Positions 1 through 11,115 of a stretch of DNA of 64,000 nucleotides are shown here, in pieces. Both the position numbers and the translations under genes were made by a program. Under the pieces are notes generated by a model, which was not told the origin of the DNA, ran no database searches, and saw only the letters and a list, made by a program, of their open reading frames with translations. Numbering within the stretch: position 1 is the first letter of the stretch; each line of letters begins with the position of its first letter. This DNA comes from Brasenia schreberi (lineage: Eukaryota > Streptophyta > Magnoliopsida > Nymphaeales > Cabombaceae), in contig JAYKKT010000059.1 in assembly GCA_036023115.1 (NCBI GenBank), positions 4,130,001 to 4,194,000 of the forward strand, read 5' to 3'.

Positions 1-84
1 AAATCTTAACTACTCAACATCGACTTTTATTAATGAATTTATAGGTAAAAAAGTGGACAAAGAAGAATAGAGTGCATAGTATAA

Positions 85-454
85 TGAGATTAGCTTCTTA
101 ATGATTTCTCAACAACCTTGTCGGTCCACACGAAGGGCTTTAAGCACTTCCACAATGACTTCAGATTGCTTGAACTTGGTAGAAGTCACTCAACAAAAAT
201 GAACAGAAATCAAAATAATGTATATTATTGATAAACAAAGAGCCTCAGAGGCTTAGTTTAAAAGTGAGCACATTAGGTGCTTTTATAGAGAAAATGGTGG
301 AGGTTGCTGAGCATTAATGGCTAGAAGGATAGCCATTGGATGCATGTCGGGGCCAAGCAAAAAGCCCAACGACTAGAAAAACTAGCCATTGTGTCGATGG
401 CTTGATGTGCCTTAGTTGCCCTGGCTGGACCAAGCGGGCCAATCTCTCTTAACA
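85..454 (-). repeat. 3' LTR of the left copia element
   Basis: About 370 bp, aligning with 4336-4702 throughout but with many substitutions. Its inner edge (454) abuts the purine-rich tract. Confidence 0.85.
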
Positions 455-3082
455 TCCCCCTCAAAGTGACAGATGAACGACGAACAATTTGCTAGAGAGT
501 GCTTTAAATCGTGGTGCTGGAAGGGACTTAGTGAAGATGTCACCAAGTTGGTATTATGTTTGCATGAACTGTAAGTCAAGATGTCCTTATAGGTACTCCT
601 CGCAAACATAATGACAGTCCATTTCTGTATGCTTGGTGCGCTTATGAAAGGTGTTGTGAGCAATGTATATTTCACACATGTTATCATAATACAATTGAGG
701 TATAGATTAAAGAGTGACATGGAGATCTCTTAAGAGTTTTGCCATAAGATAAGAGTCACCTAAAAACACAAAAACCTATTGTGGAGTGTCTATCATTGAC
801 ATCGCCTCCCCAATGAGCATTAATATAAGCAATAAGATTCAAAGAGGATGACGAAAGAAAAATGCCCTTATCAATCTTATTTTTCACATATCTGACTATT
901 CTCATTATGACTTCCATGTGTGTATGGATGAGTGATTGTTAGATATGTCAATTCTCTAATCATTTGTCTATATTCAATGGTTTTTCATCATTAAGTCTTA
1001 ATTTATGGTTTAATACTTCAAGAGTTTGCACTTTCTTGTCATGTGTGATTCCTGTCCCTAACGCAATATCTACAACAAGTTTTCTTTGAGATAAGAACAT
1101 ACCTTTATTGTCACGGCTTACTTCTATTCCCAAGAAGTATTGTAAAAATCCAAGGTCTTTCATTTCGAACTCCTTTCGAAGAGCTACCTTTATGCAATGA
1201 ATACCCTCATCATCATCTCCAGTGATGGGCATATCGTTAACATATAGTAGTAATATCATAATTCCTGCAGTAGATTTTCTTAAAAACATTGTTGTGTCTG
1301 TGTAACATGCAACAAACCCAAGGTTAGTCAAGAACTCATTTATTTTATCAAACCAGACCTTGGGGTTTTGTTTAAGACCATAAATGATTTTTCTAAGATA
1401 AGGTGAAGAACTTGTATGGGAAAAGGCTTGTATGGGAAAAGGCTTAGTTGCTGTTTGTAAGGTGAAGAACTTGATTTGGCGAAACATTGAGTCCTGGAGG
1501 TAGGTCCATCTAAACTTCTTCTTTTAACCAACCATTTAAGAATGCATTTTTAACATCCATCCGAATTATATTATAATTTCTATTTGTGCTTAAGGCAATA
1601 AGGGTTCTAACCATTGTTATTCTAGCTATTGGGGCAAAAGTTTCTTCATAATCTATTCCATATTCTTGTGAATATCCTTTTGCCACCAATCAAACCTTGT
1701 ATCTTTCTAGAGTATCATCCCTCCTAGTCTTCATTTTGTAAACCCATTTGCATCCTATAGGCCTTTTAGCATTTAACCTATTAACAATTTCTCATGTTTG
1801 TGCCTTATTTAGGGTATCTAACTCAATGTTCATGGCATTAATCCAGTCTTTAGATTGTAGAGCTTCCTTATATGTTTTTGGTTCCTTGATAATGACTAGG
1901 TTAGTCACAAGAGTTCTATGATTTGATGAGAAACTTTCATAGGATACAAATCTTTCGGGGGGGTCTAGATTCACGATTTTATCTTCTTAGTGAAGGTTCT
2001 ATAGATTTAGAAGTTTGTCTGGTATAGACTCTATCAAATGGTGAGATGATATTTCTTTGTGGGGATGAACTTGTATGATCTATATTCTCTTTGTCTTGTT
2101 GCTCGAGATTTATGCCATCATCTAACATATCAAACAAAAAGGAGTATTTCTCATTATTAGATATGTTGGTAGAATCTTTATTGAAATAATACTCTTTTTA
2201 AAGAAATTTCACATCTCTAGACACATACAATTTATCATTCTTTGTATCATAGCACCTATATCCTTTCTTATTTATGCCATATATCCTAAGAAAACACATT
2301 TAATAACACGTGGAGAAAGTTTATCATTTTTGTTAGTAAACACAATACACTTGCATCCAAAGATTTTTAGGCCTCAATAACATGGCGTTTTTCTACAGGT
2401 GAGATATTTTGTAAAACTGAGGATGACATCCTTTTTATCAAGTAGACAGAGGCCATGACTTCTTTTGCCCAAAGATTTTTAGGGATATTGCTAGATATAA
2501 GTATAGTCCTAGTGGTTTTAATGATACGTCTATATTTTCGTTCATCTATACCATTTTGTTGGGGAGTTTTGGTGCAAGAAGTTTGATGGATAATCCCATT
2601 TTCTTCTAAGTAATTTTCAAATTCTCTTTAGGTAAATTCTCCTTATTTGCATAATTCAAACTTTTTGGAAAAGGAAGACGTTTAATTTTTCCCAAATTAC
2701 AATCTTTGCAAAAAACTCATCAACTTTTTAAATTCCAATAAACAAAACTCATCATCTTTTGAGCATTTAAATGACCCAATCTCTTGTACCAAAGAAGTAC
2801 ATCATTTGAAATTGCATTACATTTACCAAAATTTTATGTATATAAGTAATCCATTACATATAGTCCTCCTTCTCTATGGTCATAGCCAATCACTTTCTAC
2901 GAGAGGTGATCCTATATAATACAACCTTTGGATAAGAAGGTGACTACACAATTGTTATCATATATTTGCGAAACAGAGAATAAGTTTAGATTTAGTTTTG
3001 GAACCCAATTCATTTTTTAGACGAAAAAGTTTTTATTTTGAAGATCCCTAACTTTTTCTACTCTTAATTTTGTTTCATCTAG

Positions 3083-3240
3083 AGGATGACCACAAAAGTG
3101 TTAGAAAGAAACAATAAAGAATGATCTAGCTTATTGTGAGTTAACTGCTAACATGGCACACGATAGGGATCTGTGGAAACAAAGAATCCATCTAGTTGAC
3201 CCCGTCTAGTATGGGAAAAGGCTTAGTTGTTGTTATTGTA
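3083..3240 (+). mobile_element. 5'-truncated RTE LINE 3' fragment inside the copia element
   Basis: The segment matches the last ~150 bp of the LINE family (GACCACAAAAGTGTTAGAAAG through GTCTAGTATGGGAAAAGGCT) and ends in a short TTG tail. It interrupts the copia internal region between the integrase and protease segments. Confidence 0.8.
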
Positions 3241-4335
3241 TCAGTAAACACACATGAGTCTGGGGTTTTCTTTATGCATGTTTTTAAAATATTTTCTTCA
3301 TAAGTCATATGAAAAGAGGCTCTAGAGTCAAGTAACCAAGACATACCTTTATGTTCTTCAGAAGTGGAGCAGACAATACTAATTGAGGCCTTTTACTTTA
3401 GTTGCTCTTCTAATTGTTTTAGTTTGTATTGAAGTTCTCGTATTAGTGCATAGCTTTGATCAATCTCTTCACTGAGAGCGATGACTTTCTCTATCTTTGG
3501 ACTTTTCTTTATTATATGCTCTGGTTCTCTACAATAAAAACAAATTACCTCACTTTTGGATCCGTCTTGCTTGAAGTGTGGAGGATAATATGGGCGAATG
3601 CTTGCTCCTGGTTTGGAGGCAACAAGAGCTGCCTCTTTTTGTTGCTTTGCATCCTTAAATATGGTTTATGCCATAAGAAGGTCCCCTAGAACTTCTTCTT
3701 TTGTAAGAAAAGGCTTTCGATGAATGAGCTTTGACATGACCCCTTCAAATTCTTCTTTCATGCTTATGAGGAACTAATAGACAAAATCTTTTTTTTGTTC
3801 ACACTACCTTTAGTTAAGACATTGTGTGCATTTTTTCCTCAAAATTGGTTTCATACGTTTGAGAACTCACTATAGTATTCATTTACATTTTTATCTCCTT
3901 GACGTAATAACATGAGTTTATCTCTGAGCACCATTTTGTGTGCCACATCACTTTGAACATGTACTTTTTTGAGGTACTCTCATGCTTCTCTTGCATTTGT
4001 AAAATTAGATAGTCTATCTCTTACATGTTCACTGATATTATTCATGAGGATCAATAAAATTATTCTATGTCCTCTTTCGTATTCTTCTTTTTGCTCACTT
4101 ATTTAGCGGAAGGTTCAATTTTTGTTCTGCTAACATATCCCCATAATTTTTTGAAATAAAGTTAGTTTTCCATAGACCGAGCTCATGTTTTGTAGTTGGA
4201 GTTTGTTAAACTGAAGCAAAAACCATTTTCTTCCATACATAAATAAAAAAACAACAAATACTTTGAGGAGTTGCCCACCAACACACGATTTTTTCTTGGC
4301 ACACCTTCCAATGTGTCACAACACAGACCATATAA

Positions 4336-4702
4336 TGAAATCAACTTCTTGATTATTTCCCAACGGCCTTGTCGGTCCACATGAAGGGCTTTAAACACTT
4401 CCACAACGATTTCGAATTGCTTGAACTCAATAGAAGTTACTCAACAACAATGAATAAAAATTGAAATAATGTATATTATTGATAAACAAAGAGCCTCTAA
4501 GGCTTAACTTACAAGTGAGCAACATTAGGTGCTTTTATAGAGAAAATGGTGGAGGTTGGCCACCATCCAACGGCTAGAAGGTAGTTGTTGGATGCTAGTC
4601 TTGGCCAGGCAAAAAGCCCAACGGCTAGAAGGTTGGTGTCCTAATGGGCCCTAGTGTCCCTGGCAGCCCTGGCTAGGCGAAGTTGGTAAATCTCTCTTAA
4701 CA
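4336..4702 (-). repeat. 5' LTR of the left copia element
   Basis: About 367 bp and paired with 85-454. Its outer end abuts resumed LINE sequence at 4703. The adjacent internal sequence resembles a degraded initiator-Met tRNA primer site (TATGGTCTGTG). Confidence 0.8.
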
Positions 4703-6704
4703 CATAAAGCTATTCGGACTAGATGGTGGAACCTCAAATATGAGAAAGAAGATATATTTAAATAGAAAGTTCTTCGAGGTGGGTTGAAATTATGTATGTA
4801 CACTTTCTGAAATGTGAAACAATATGGCTATAAATATTAGAAAAATGACAAAAGATATGTTAGGCGAACAAAAAGAAAATTGGTGGTAGAGTGAAGTGGT
4901 GAAAGATAAAATCAACATAAAGAAGACATGTTACAAATTGCATTATGCCAAGAAGACTAGTGAAACTTGGGAGTCTTATAAGAAAGCAAAATAAGAAGCG
5001 AAAAGGCCATTAGTGAAACAAAAGCCAAAATTTAGGAGGATTTATATTAAAAGCTTAACTAAAAATAAGGTGAAAGGGATATTTTTAGGATAACTAAGGC
5101 TAGAGATAAGAAAATTAGGGATCTTACTTGTGTTAGATGTATCAAAGATGAGGATAAGAGAATTCTAGTGTCGAATGATGATATAAAAAATTGATTAAAA
5201 AATTATTTCTATAAGCTTTTTAATGAAAATACATATGGTATTATTAACTTAGGAGAGTTAGCCAAATAAAAAAAGTACATAAACTGGAATTTCTATCGAC
5301 ATATTCAAAAGAATGAATTTAAAGAGGCTCGTAAATATACGAAGGTTAGAAAATCTGTTGGACCATACAATATTCCTATAAAAATATGAAAAATCTTAAG
5401 AGAGATGGGACTCACAAGACTATTTAATGAATTATGGAGAACCCAAAAATGCCTGAGGAATGGTGAGCGAGTACACTTATACCCATATATAAGAACAAGG
5501 GAGACATTTAGAATTGTGTGAATTATCGATGTATCAAGTTAATGAGTCATACTATGAAATTATGGGAAAGAATTATCGAATGTAGGTTAAGACAAGTATC
5601 GAGTACGACACATAACCAATTCGAATTCATGCTTGGTAGATCTACTATTGAAGCGATTCACTTATTGAGATGTCTTATGGAACATTTTAGAGCATAAAAA
5701 AAACTTTCACATGATATTTATTGATCTAGAAAAAGCTTATGATAGGGTGCCAAGAGATGTTCTTTGGAAAACCTGGAAAAGAAAGGTATCCCATTGACAT
5801 AAATCTTATAAGAGACATGTACAATAGTGTAAAAACATGTGTGAGGACTCATGAAGGAACAACATATTCTTTTGAAGTTAATATTGGATTACATCAGGGA
5901 TCAACATTAAGTCTATATTTATTTATATTGGTCATTGATGAGTTAACAAAACATATTCAAGATGAAGTACCTTGGTGTATGGTATTTATATATGGCATTG
6001 TGTTAGTGGATGAGTCTAAGAAAAAAGTTAATAAAAAATTGGAACTATGGAGAGAAATGTTAGAAAGTAAAGGCTTTCGACTTTGTAGAACAAAGACAAA
6101 ATATATGGAATCTAAGTTTGATCATTTGGATACTTCAGAGGACATAGAAATTAAGATGCACACCATGCATCCCTCACAAGAAAAGTTTTAAATACCTTGG
6201 GTCAATTTTTAAAAGTAATGAAAAATTGAAAGATAAATATTATAAAGCAGCAATTAGACCTACTATGTTTTATGGTTTTGAGTGTTGGGCAATTAATCAT
6301 ACATTTACAAAAGATGTCTTAGCAAAAATGAATATGTTGAGATGGATGAGTGATCACACAAGAAAAAACCATATACATAATAAGGTTATCATAAACAAAT
6401 TGGGAGTAACACCAATAGAGGATAAAATGAGAGAACATCGTTTAAGATGGTTTGGACATGTAGAAAGACGATCCAATATTAAAAGATGAAGAAGACAACC
6501 ACAAAAGCGTTGGAAAGAAACAATAAAGAATGATCTAGTTTATATTGAGTTAACTGCTAGAATGACACATGATAGGGCTATATGGAAACAAAGAATCCAT
6601 GTAGCCGACCCGATCTAGTATGAGAAAAAGCTTAGTTGTTGTTTGTTGTTCCTTTATTTGATCTCTCATATAGTCAGTTGATCCTACCTTACTAATTATT
6701 GTAG

Positions 6705-9700
6705 GGGTTTTGGCGAGGCAACGTCCCTGCACTTCTTATGGTCATGCCGTATGCTGCAATTCAATTTACATTATTGCACAGGATAAAGACACTTGTAGCT
6801 GGTTCATCAAAATCAGGTATCTTTGTTGAAATTACAATGGAATATGGTCTCTGACATGCATTAATTTTTGGAACAACAAATTTTGTGTTTCTTGTTGATG
6901 TGATTTGTGAAGAAGATATGGTTCTAATGACAAAGTTAAAGAAAGTTGTTACTTTTATTCGTTATAGTGTTTACAATGTCATTTTGTGATATAGGCTCTC
7001 ACCAATAGAGTGGCCAGGGATGAGAGAATAGTCATTCTCAAAGTATCCGACGGTTCAGCTAGTTGACATTTCTTTTCTATTGGACCAACTAGAGTACATT
7101 TCCAGTTCATTCAGCAGATCAAGTTCTTTCCGGTGCATCAATTAGTTGAGTGATGTCACTGTAGTCTGTATATGTTCAAAATAGTGTTTGCATCTTGTAC
7201 TCTAGCGTTATGCTGAATACATTGAGTCACCATTACGTTCATCTCTCCATCATCGATACTGTACATTAAAGGAACATATGCGTTACTGGGGGTCGAACTT
7301 TCTGTAGCTTCATCTGAACTGAGCACACTGCTTCAAATTCATAGGTTTTACTCCCTCCAACTGCAGACTAAGAGATCAGGGTAACATGAGCTTTTGAGAA
7401 ACAAGTAGATCCGATGTACATAGGATTAGCTAATTGCCACCTATTTAATTTCCCAAATGCATGTTTGTGTCTTTTTGCTAACTGCATGATCTTGGATAGT
7501 GATGTTGACAAGTATGTTGTCTAACTTCCCGTCCAATGCAAATAGTGTGCTTAATGGTGGTCTTCATATATTTCCTTACAAAGTTGGATCATTTTCTATT
7601 TTTTTCTTAATTGAATCTTTTCCATGGGATTGATTGTTTTGCATGGTTTGGGATGGGAGGTGGTGGATGGACCGGGGGGAAATCACTTTTGAGAAAAGCA
7701 ATATTTCTTTTCTTTAAGTGCTAACATATAGTTTTTTAATTTGGTCTTATGGAAATCACTTGGCTCATTTTCGTAAAATAGATTCTCTCAATGCTCTCTA
7801 TCTGATTATTCAGATACTTTTACACCCAATGCATGTTATAAATCAATCATTTATGCAGAGACATTTCCCTAGGTGTGAATTTTGTCATCACGTCAGAAAC
7901 ATAAATTGGCAACTTTCTATTGATGGCATAGTTCCTGTTAGCAGCACTTCCAAAAAGTTAACTTGTACTGATTTTGTGCTCTTCTGATGGCTTTCTTTCT
8001 GTTCTTGCTTTGCAGAAGATCATATTCGACTAAGTCCATATTTGTCTTACGTAAGTGGTGCGCTGGCTGGGTGTACAGCAACAATCGGAACCTACCCGTT
8101 TGATCTTTTGAGAACTGTTTTGGCTTCACAAGGGGAGCCAAAGGTATGTGGATGCTCAACTAGAAAGATTTGTTGATTGCAAATCTTTTGTGGGGTTTCT
8201 GGTTTTTAGATTATAGTGCAAGATAAGAATTCCCTGGAACATCTCAATTCCATTCTCTTGATTTTGAAACAAATTCTTAGTGAAATAAGAGTTGGAAACA
8301 GTGTTGCACTTAATCTACAAGTGAACAGGATAAAGACGGTGGGATAGTCTTTTATTGGTTCCACTGGGAAATGTGCCTTCTGTTCATCAACTGCTGATCT
8401 TTTATGGCTTCTATAGTTTGTGGGTTTGACAATTTCTGCAAAACATTTTTGCACAGAAAAATTTTTAGGCTTGGCATTTGTATTAGTTAACTGTCACTGA
8501 ACACAAAGTTCAAAGGTTTATAAGTTAGTTTCTTTGGAGCCTGCCAAGGAAAGATGCCTACACGTTGATTGGCTATTAGTCATCATTGGTTCAAATGATA
8601 GCAGAAAATGTTCCTATGGATCCGCTTAGTGCTTGGACACTGAAAGAAAGACTTGGCATCCTACTTAGCTTTGATTTTTCTTGAAGATAATATCAAATTT
8701 GATGTCAGTAACGTAGCACAAACTGATACTAATGGATACTGATTGTATATGCCAGATGCATAAGACATCTGTGATTTCGTGCCTAACTTTTGAGAAATTA
8801 TTTTCTTTTTGTTCTCTGTGAACTTTGCTGTTCTAATTGTTTCTGGAATTCTGATGCATTCTCATCCAGGTCTATTCAACAATGAGATCAGCATTTGCTG
8901 ACATTGTAAGGACACGTGGCTTTTCGGGTTTATATGCTGGATTATCTCCCACACTTGTCGAAATAATTCCTTACGCAGGCCTCCAATTTGGTACTTATGA
9001 CACATTCAAACTCTGGGCAAGGGTAATAATTCTGATTGAATCTTCCTATATTACTGTCTTGCTATTTATTTAGTAAATTGTTCTATGAAGGAAATATTTG
9101 TGTTTTAAACATTTATCCCAAAAAAGAAAAAGGAACTAATGTACGTACGGATCCATCTGAGGCTCGAACATTTAAATCTTGGAGGTGTGAACCTTTACAA
9201 ACTTTGTCTTTTGCTCGCCATCCTTTTAGCATTGGGTTCATGTAGGAAACGTTTGTTCTTTTCCAAGAAACCAAAAAAGGAAGCAGGACCGACCTCTGAT
9301 TAAGTGCTGATTTCCTACATCATGGTTCTCGTCCACTTCACAAAAGCCAAGATCTGAATGTTTGCTTTTATAGATGTGGAACCAGTATGATTGTTCCAAG
9401 CTGAAACCAAAAAAGGAAGCAGGACCGACCTCTGATTAAGTGCTGATTTTCTACATCATGGTTCTCGTCCACTTCACAAAAGCTAAGATCTGAATGTTTG
9501 TTTTCTATAGATGTGGAACCAGTATGATTGTTCCAAGCTAAACTCAAGCCGGACAGACGATTCCCTCTCAAGCTTCCAGCTCTTCTTATGTGGTTTAGCT
9601 GCAAGCACAAGTTCAAAAGCTGTTTGTCACCCTATGGATGTAGTTAAGAAGAGGTTTCAGGTCAGTGGTCATTGCCCTTGTAATGTTTAATCCCTTATTA

Positions 9701-10413
9701 GATAAAATAATGCATATGATCATCTTCTGAACATTGAAGCGTAAAAAATCATCATTGCCCACATGAAGGCATCATGATCAAATTGTCGAGCCTATCATGT
9801 CTTATACGTTTAATGGGTCGAGTCGTGAGAATTGACCTTTTGGTCATCCGATTTTGACAGGTCCTTTTTGTATAGCTTCAAAAACTCAATGATGTGCACT
9901 AGGATTTCACATTTTTTCATAAGAAAGAAGAGAACCCACCATCAAATTTCAGGGCTCAACCCTGGACAGCCGATAGAAACTACAAAACTGGAGCTTGGTA
10001 GTGGTAAAGAGAAATTTTGGTGGAGTGAGTGAAATGCCTAGAGATCAGAAACCAACTGTGGGAGCACCATGTTAATCCAAGATGAATGCTAGGGGAGCGA
10101 ATGGAATTAGAGAAAGAATAGTCTTACAACAAATACGAATAAACCCTCGTGGTGCTATAAATGTAATACTTTTACTTTTTGCTTCATGTTATAGATTGAA
10201 GGACTTCAAAGACATCCAAGGTATGGGGCACACGTCGAGAACCGGGCGTACAAGAACATGTGGGATGCACTGCGAAGGATTGCTAGTGCTGAAGGTTGGG
10301 CTGGTTTGTACAAGGGCATTTTCCCTTCGATAATCAAAGCAGCTCCTGCGGGAGCCGTAACTTTTGTTGCTTACGAATACACATCGGATTGGTTGGAATC
10401 CACATTGACCTGA
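6705..10413 (+). CDS. Mitochondrial thiamine diphosphate carrier, 3' five exons (5' part lies upstream of window)
   Basis: Exons read as 6705-6816, 8016-8143, 8870-9022, 9511-9660 and 10195-10413 (stop TGA). All internal junctions are AG/GT and phases join without a break. The product is a mitochondrial carrier (SLC25) protein that would exchange thiamine diphosphate across the inner mitochondrial membrane. Visible landmarks are [21 protein letters not shown] (end of repeat 1), the repeat-2 signature [30 protein letters not shown], the repeat-3 signature [12 protein letters not shown], and the C-terminus [21 protein letters not shown]. These match my memory of the Arabidopsis At3g21390/At5g48970 proteins. 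The first carrier signature and N-terminus are outside the window, so the intron before 6705 is at least 6.7 kb and is filled by transposons. The 9511 exon has a duplicated 3' splice site upstream. The gene converges on the acyl-CoA-binding gene, with 702 bp between the two stop codons. Confidence 0.9.
9268..9539 (+). repeat. 136-bp tandem duplication covering an intron end, 3' splice site and exon start
   Basis: Unit 1 is 9268-9403 and unit 2 is 9404-9539; they differ by a handful of substitutions. Each unit ends with a polypyrimidine tract, TATAG and the same ~30 nt of exon (ATGTGGAACCAGTATG). Only the second AG (9509-9510) gives an open frame. Use of the first (exon from 9374) reaches an in-frame TAA within unit 2. 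Confidence 0.93.
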
Positions 10414-11115
10414 CCCCCACCAAACCCTTTTTTCTGTCTGGAATCAAAAGATTGCTATGTTACAGCATCAGCCAATTCGATTCATTGATGCAAATGCTCA
10501 GAGAATAAACAAGTGTATATTGAGAGTGCTATTGTATATCTGATGCAATGGCTGCATTACTGAGTGTTTCCAACATGGAAGTATAATGTTGTTCGCCTTC
10601 TTTCCCTTGTCAGATTTCTTATTATCTGATTGCTCTGTTTGGGGCTATCAAAACCAAAGCGAAGCGTTTTGCTCACTGAGATCCGCTCCACCAAAATCAT
10701 CTTAGTGCCATCTTAACATGGAGCAATCAAAACAACAGTGTCCTTACAATAACCTCACCTTAACATCCTCATACTGCTTAGGCTTAAAAGGAACATCTTA
10801 GCAAAATAACACATTAAATGCTCACTTCACTCCCAAGAATATCATTTGCCGAGTTTATCTAATACAGTTCTGGAATACATGGAGCAACCAAAACAACAGT
10901 GTCCTTACAATACTTACAAAAAACTGTATTAAAAATACAACCAAATTTCTAAGACCAAAAGCTTTAAGGCAGCGAAAGAGGTGAGGGAGAGAGGAAAGAA
11001 GTGTGCTGGTTCTTATTACTTTTGAGATACAGAACCCAAGTGAAGAAAGGAAAATATATATATATATGTATAAAAAATGGGGGTGTTGTGCATTGGACTT
11101 TTGATCAGGGAGAGA
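10414..11115. other. Convergent 3' UTR/intergenic region
   Basis: Presumed 3' UTRs of the carrier (+) and acyl-CoA-binding gene (-). It contains a direct repeat of about 36 bp at 10716-10751 and 10877-10912 (shared core CAAAACAACAGTGTCCTTAC), plus a short (TA)n at about 11056. No other coding sequence was seen. Confidence 0.7.

Larger units (their letters stand above)
85..4702 (-). mobile_element. Degenerate Ty1/copia LTR retrotransposon inserted in LINE copy 1
   Basis: It is read on the minus strand. The 5' LTR is 4336-4702 and the 3' LTR 85-454; both start TGTTAAGAGAG and end CA. A polypurine tract of the type TTTGAGGGGGA lies next to the 3' LTR. Internally, from right to left, there is a gag-like region, a protease box read as WLLDSRASFHMT near 3310-3345 (normally DSGAS), an integrase PxxNG-type motif near 2560, and the RT at 960-1487 with YGLKQNPKVWF and the catalytic box as YVNDM instead of YVDDM. 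The LTRs differ at many sites, so the insertion is old. Flanks are LINE sequence; the target duplication is only approximate (tataa/cataa). Confidence 0.85.
1..6650 (+). mobile_element. RTE-clade LINE (copy 1), split by a copia element; 5' end outside window
   Basis: The LINE occupies 1-84 and 4703-6650. Bases 1-84 match the end of the endonuclease region of the other LINE copies here. Sequence resumes at 4703 with the segment coding for WWNLK and continues through the RT domain (HQGSTLS near 5900, IVLVDESK near 6000) to the conserved 3' end at about 6605 and a TTG-rich tail ending at 6650. Many stops and frameshifts are present, so it is dead. The FADD catalytic box is degraded to F-I-Y-G. 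It lies in the intron before carrier exon 6705-6816, in the sense orientation. Confidence 0.85.
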
